A stretch of DNA of 9,073 bases from JBBIPA01 sp037443085. GTDB taxonomy: Bacteria; Chloroflexota; Dehalococcoidia; GIF9; UBA5629. Shown piece by piece: positions 5,904-9,073 of this stretch (within the stretch, counting starts at the first letter, position 1; each line of letters opens with the position of its first letter). The position numbers and the translations under genes were made by a program. The stretch lies in NCBI GenBank assembly GCA_037443085.1, contig JBBIPA010000065.1:1-9073 (forward strand), in the 5' to 3' direction. The notes beneath the pieces were generated by a model. It did not search any database and had not been told where the DNA came from. It worked only from the letters and a program-made list of their open reading frames with translations.

Positions 5904-6257
5904 ATGGAGTCGGCAGGTTCAGAACCGAGATATGTCATAAGCATTGCAGCTCGAATAGTAGGCATTGAGACGCATACCCTGCGCTATTATGAAAGAATTG
6001 GCCTGGTTCAGCCGTATCGTTCCAAGGGGAATGTCCGTTACTACTCTGAGACTGATATTGAACGCCTGCGTCAGATTAAAACCTTGATGGGCGATTTAGG
6101 AATTAATCTGGCTGGTGTAGAGGTGGTAATACGTATGGCGGAGAAAATGACAGAAATGCAGCGCCAAATTCAAGAGATGGAATTTAAGATTGAGAAGCTC
6201 AAAGAGACTGAAACAGCAATGGAAGGTGAATTGAACAGGGAGGTTGATGATGCCTAA
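5904..6257 (+). CDS. hspR: MerR-family transcriptional regulator, HspR type
   Basis: Likely the repressor of the local heat-shock genes. The 117-aa protein begins with a MerR winged-helix DNA-binding domain (about 10-75): YVISIAARIVGIETHTLRYYERIGLV, then RYYSETDIERLRQIKTLM. The IS-A---G-----LR-YER-GLV start and the INLAGVEVV segment (67-75) are typical of HspR rather than of metal-sensing MerR proteins. A C-terminal coiled coil rich in Glu, Lys and Met (about 76-115) replaces an effector domain, with no Cys ligands for metals. The ATG at 5904 has GAGGTG 9 bases upstream. In actinobacteria HspR binds HAIR sites with DnaK as co-repressor. Its position after dnaJ2 and before clpC supports autoregulation here, which is inference. 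Confidence 0.88.
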   Translation: MESAGSEPRYVISIAARIVGIETHTLRYYERIGLVQPYRSKGNVRYYSETDIERLRQIKTLMGDLGINLAGVEVVIRMAEKMTEMQRQIQEMEFKIEKLKETETAMEGELNREVDDA

Positions 6258-6531
6258 ATCAAGGGTGGAACTGCCACCTGCCGAATGGCAGATTACGGCG
6301 ACCACTGTCCATTGTGATTTTGTTGATGACTTTGTCACTATAATGGTGAGTAAAGATTGGACTACTAAATGTGTCTGGTATATGCGGCATAAGCAGAGAT
6401 CTATTGAGGATAGAAAGCAGAAATTCGATAGAAACATGAGGCTCAAGATGGAGAGATGCCAGGGGCCTGAGTGTTCTTATGTTACAGATTACAGAGCTAA
6501 GCTAATCAAGGAAGAGTTTGGAGGAAAGTAG
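6250..6531 (+). CDS. Uncharacterised 93-aa protein between hspR and clpC
   Basis: I do not recognise a named family. The reading frame overlaps the hspR 3' end by 8 bases. The SD GGGAGG (6238-6243) sits 6 bases before ATG 6250 and only 3 before ATG 6247, so 6250 is preferred; TTG 6244 is too close to the SD. The protein starts MPKSRVELPPAEWQITATTV and has a central beta-like stretch (CDFVDDFVTIMVSKDW...CVWYMRHK), a highly charged helix (about 47-69), a CQGPEC motif (C70, C75) and an ending YRAKLIKEEF. The four Cys (22, 41, 70, 75) could form a metal site or disulfides. There is no signal peptide or membrane segment. A good SD, tight overlap and a clpC start 9 bases after the stop argue for a real, cotranslated gene, perhaps an adaptor or regulator of ClpC or HspR (speculative). 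Confidence 0.8.
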   Translation: MPKSRVELPPAEWQITATTVHCDFVDDFVTIMVSKDWTTKCVWYMRHKQRSIEDRKQKFDRNMRLKMERCQGPECSYVTDYRAKLIKEEFGGK

Positions 6532-6540
6532 AGGATAGTT

Positions 6541-8973
6541 ATGAGACCAGATAGATTCACTGAGCAAGCCAGGGAAGTTCTGGCTGCTTCACAGAACATC
6601 GCTAGCCGTTATCACCATGTCCAGTGGGATGTGGAGCATATCTTGCTGGCATTGCTGGAGCAGGAGGGTGGCTTGACCTCCCAGATATTGGACACGTTGG
6701 GCGTGAACGTGCAGGTGGTAAGAAAGCGAGTTGAGGATAGCCTCGACCGTGCTCCTAAAGCAACCCATGAGTCAGCTCAAATTTATGCCACCCCTCGAAT
6801 CGCTCGACTTATGGATAACGCAGCTCGTGAGGCTGATAGGCTTAAGGATGACTTCATCAGCATCGAGCATTTACTGATTGCTATTGTGGTGGAGGCTAAG
6901 GGAGAGGCGGCTACAATTCTGAAGGAGTTCGGTATAGACCAGGAGAAAATTTACCGGGCACTTCAGGATATTCGGGGTGGTCATAGGGTTGACAGCCCGA
7001 CCGCTGAGAGCAGGTATCGTTCGCTGGAGAAATATGGGCGTGATCTAACTGAATTGGCTCGCCAGGGAAATCTTGACCCCGTTATTGGGCGTGATGAGGA
7101 GATAAAGCGGGTGATGCAGATATTAACTCGTCGCACCAAGAACAACCCTGTTGTTATTGGCGAGGCTGGGGTCGGCAAAACAGCTATTGCTGAAGGGCTG
7201 GCTCAGAAAATCGCGGCTGGCGATGTGCCTGATTCTCTCAAGAACAAGAGAGTGGTTGCTCTGGATATGGGTGCGCTGGTTGCTGGCAGCAAGTTTCGTG
7301 GTGAATTTGAGGAGAGGCTGAAGGCAGTTATGGATGAGGTTCGCCAGGGCAAGGGCGAGATTATAATGTTTATAGACGAGATGCATACCGTAGTTGGCAC
7401 CGGGGCTGCCGAGGGGGCGATAGATGCCAGCAATATGTTAAAGCCGGCGTTAGCTCGTGGCGAACTCCAATGTGTTGGGGCAACTACTCTGGATGAATAT
7501 CGGAAGCATATCGAAAAAGATAAGGCGCTAGAGCGGAGGCTGCAGCCCGTGTTTCTTGATGAACCGAGCGTTGAGTCGACTATAGAAATGCTGCGCGGGT
7601 TGCGTCCTAGGTATGAAGCCCATCATAAGATAAAAATCGATGATTCTGCCCTGGTGGCTGCGGCCAAACTCAGCCAGCGTTATGTCTCGGACAGGTTTCT
7701 CCCGGATAAGGCGATTGACCTTATTGATGAGGCGGCAAGCAAATTACGCATTGATATGGAAAGCAAACCACCGGATGTCAAAGAGCTAGACGAGAAGATA
7801 AAACAACTGCAAGATGAGGAAGACTCAGCTTCTCAACGGGGAGAATATCAGAGAGCAGCTGAGTTAAAGTCACAGAGATTTCAGCTTGAGCCGAAGCGTG
7901 ACAAGAAAGAAGCCGAGTGGCGCAAGGAGAAAAAAATCGATAGTGTTGTGGATGAGGAGAATATCGCCGAGCTGGTTGCCAAATGGACGGGTATACCCGT
8001 GTCTCGCATGCTGGAAGGCGAGGCTGAGAAGCTAATTCATATGGAAGAGAGGCTACATGAGAGGATTGTGAACCAGGAAGAGGCAGTGTCAGTTATATCT
8101 GAGGCTGTCAGGCGGGGACGAGCCGGTCTTAAAGACCCCAAGAGGCCCGTAGGTAGTTTCATCTTCTTAGGTCCTACAGGGGTTGGTAAGACTGAGCTGG
8201 CCAAGGCTCTGGCACAGTTCCTTTTCGATGATGAAGATGCCATGATACGGCTTGATATGTCGGAGTTTATGGAGAAGCACACTGTATCGCGGTTAATTGG
8301 TGCACCGCCGGGATATGTGGGTTACGAGGAATCAGGGCAGCTGACTGAAGCGGTGCGGAGGCGTCCGTTTCGAGTCATTCTTTTCGACGAGGTGGAGAAG
8401 GCACATCCTGATGTTTTTAATATTCTACTCCAGATACTGGAGGATGGCAGGCTGACTGACGGACACGGTAGAACGGTTGACTTTAGAAACACTGTTGTTA
8501 TAATGACCAGCAACTTGGGTACTCAGGAGTTTCAGCGCCAGGCAATTGGCTTTTCCCGTCAGGAGAAAAGTGAGCAGCAGCGATTGAAGGGCACCATAGA
8601 AGCCGCCTTGAAACAGACTTTTCGACCCGAGTTCTTGAACAGAATAGACGACATCGTTATTTTTCAGCCGCTTACTGAGGAGCACTTGAAGAAGATTGTT
8701 GACATGTTGATCTCGGAGGTGGAGAAGCGACTGGCTGATAGAGATATCAGGTTGGAGTTGGATGATGAGGCGAAAGCCTGGCTGCTCAAAGAAGGTTATG
8801 AGCCAGCCTACGGAGCACGTCCGCTACGCCGGGCAATCCAACGTCATGTGGAAAACCCTCTGTCCGGCCGAATACTGCAAGGTGAAATAAAGGACGGAGA
8901 AACTGTGGTTGTTGGCGTTAGTGGTGATGTGCTAAACTTCAGCACCAAGAAAAAGATGAAGTCAGCTGGGTAA
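6541..8973 (+). CDS. clpC: ATP-dependent Clp unfoldase, ClpC architecture (may be auto-named ClpB)
   Basis: Hexameric AAA+ unfoldase. At 810 aa it matches ClpC length (ClpB is about 860). Order: two N-terminal Clp_N repeats (about 1-150); first ATPase with Walker A GEAGVGKT (K213), pore loop KFRG (251-254), Walker B FIDE (D279, E280) and Arg fingers R332/R333; a short middle domain (about 410-470) with a UVR-like stretch EYQRAAELK (435-443) instead of the long ClpB coiled coil; second ATPase with GPTGVGKT (K550), pore loop GYVGYE (591-596), VILFDE (D616, E617), FRPEFLNR (R701) and sensor-2 GAR (R760). I669-G670-F671 lies where ClpA/ClpC/ClpX carry the ClpP-docking tripeptide, so it probably feeds ClpP; ClpB lacks it. 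SD GAGG is 6 bases before the ATG. It is last or next to last in the dnaJ2-hspR operon. Confidence 0.93.
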   Translation: MRPDRFTEQAREVLAASQNIASRYHHVQWDVEHILLALLEQEGGLTSQILDTLGVNVQVVRKRVEDSLDRAPKATHESAQIYATPRIARLMDNAAREADRLKDDFISIEHLLIAIVVEAKGEAATILKEFGIDQEKIYRALQDIRGGHRVDSPTAESRYRSLEKYGRDLTELARQGNLDPVIGRDEEIKRVMQILTRRTKNNPVVIGEAGVGKTAIAEGLAQKIAAGDVPDSLKNKRVVALDMGALVAGSKFRGEFEERLKAVMDEVRQGKGEIIMFIDEMHTVVGTGAAEGAIDASNMLKPALARGELQCVGATTLDEYRKHIEKDKALERRLQPVFLDEPSVESTIEMLRGLRPRYEAHHKIKIDDSALVAAAKLSQRYVSDRFLPDKAIDLIDEAASKLRIDMESKPPDVKELDEKIKQLQDEEDSASQRGEYQRAAELKSQRFQLEPKRDKKEAEWRKEKKIDSVVDEENIAELVAKWTGIPVSRMLEGEAEKLIHMEERLHERIVNQEEAVSVISEAVRRGRAGLKDPKRPVGSFIFLGPTGVGKTELAKALAQFLFDDEDAMIRLDMSEFMEKHTVSRLIGAPPGYVGYEESGQLTEAVRRRPFRVILFDEVEKAHPDVFNILLQILEDGRLTDGHGRTVDFRNTVVIMTSNLGTQEFQRQAIGFSRQEKSEQQRLKGTIEAALKQTFRPEFLNRIDDIVIFQPLTEEHLKKIVDMLISEVEKRLADRDIRLELDDEAKAWLLKEGYEPAYGARPLRRAIQRHVENPLSGRILQGEIKDGETVVVGVSGDVLNFSTKKKMKSAG

Positions 8974-9073
8974 ATGGAAGATTCCTCAAGCATGGACACT
9001 GTAGCCGCCGGAGACGAAGTCAAGCAGCGGTTATCTACAAGGGATATCACACTAGGTGTTTTGTCCTTAGTAT
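8974..9073 (+). CDS. 5' start of an unidentified gene, cut by the window end
   Basis: An open frame starts at ATG 8974, directly after the clpC stop (TAAATG), and stays open for all 33 codons to the window edge. It begins MEDSSSMDTVAAGDEV, a polar N-terminus, then KQRLSTRDITLGVLSLV, which looks like the approach to a first membrane helix. The SD is weak (AGCTGGG), so translation may depend on coupling to clpC; a second ATG at 8992 has no better SD. Too little is visible to name a family; a membrane transporter would be one guess. Confidence 0.5.
   Translation, partial: MEDSSSMDTVAAGDEVKQRLSTRDITLGVLSLV

Noticed and set aside
1..9073. CRISPR array, tRNA or rRNA gene, transposase or phage genes
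   Set aside because: No repeat-spacer periodicity, cloverleaf-like sequence, rRNA motif or mobile-element protein was seen on either strand.

Overview
This window reads as a chromosomal stretch from a bacterium. The order der-plsY-gpsA, two DnaJ paralogues, an HspR-type MerR regulator directly upstream of a Clp ATPase, and a GpsA whose nucleotide-binding loop reads GATTWG together suggest a Chloroflexota/Dehalococcoidia-like organism. That placement is inference from gene content and moderate base composition, and no marker here proves it. A run of 10 N inside plsY suggests a draft or metagenome assembly.

Left part (1-2406, + strand): the 3' portion of der (ribosome-assembly GTPase), then plsY (acyl-phosphate:glycerol-3-phosphate acyltransferase), overlapping der by 4 bases and interrupted by the N run, then gpsA (glycerol-3-phosphate dehydrogenase). 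GpsA makes glycerol-3-phosphate and PlsY acylates it, so the pair supplies the first steps of phospholipid synthesis.

Middle part (2430-4222): a type I dnaJ on the - strand, convergent with gpsA, and a divergently oriented Nudix hydrolase with the CoA-diphosphatase signature. A 125-base intergenic region carries a likely - strand promoter for dnaJ and a weaker + strand promoter close to the Nudix start.

Right part (4231-9073): a heat-shock island. hsp20 (- strand) is divergent from a probable operon of dnaJ2 (half zinc finger), hspR, a 93-residue unrecognised protein and clpC, followed by the start of another gene cut by the window end. The 175-base region between hsp20 and dnaJ2 has two strong divergent sigma70-type promoters (TTGATA-17-TATAAT and TTGACA-17-TAAGAT). 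The -35 element of each lies in a CTTGA...TTAAG arrangement resembling half-sites of the HAIR operator bound by HspR. The simplest reading is that HspR represses hsp20 and its own operon, which yields a holdase (Hsp20), a DnaK co-chaperone (DnaJ2) and an unfoldase that can feed ClpP (ClpC with an IGF loop).

The least explained signal is a perfect 14-base inverted repeat bracketing hsp20 (4206-4219 and 4738-4751). It could be an inversion substrate, an mRNA end-pairing element, or chance. No dnaK, grpE, tRNA, rRNA, CRISPR, transposase or convincing intrinsic terminator was seen.
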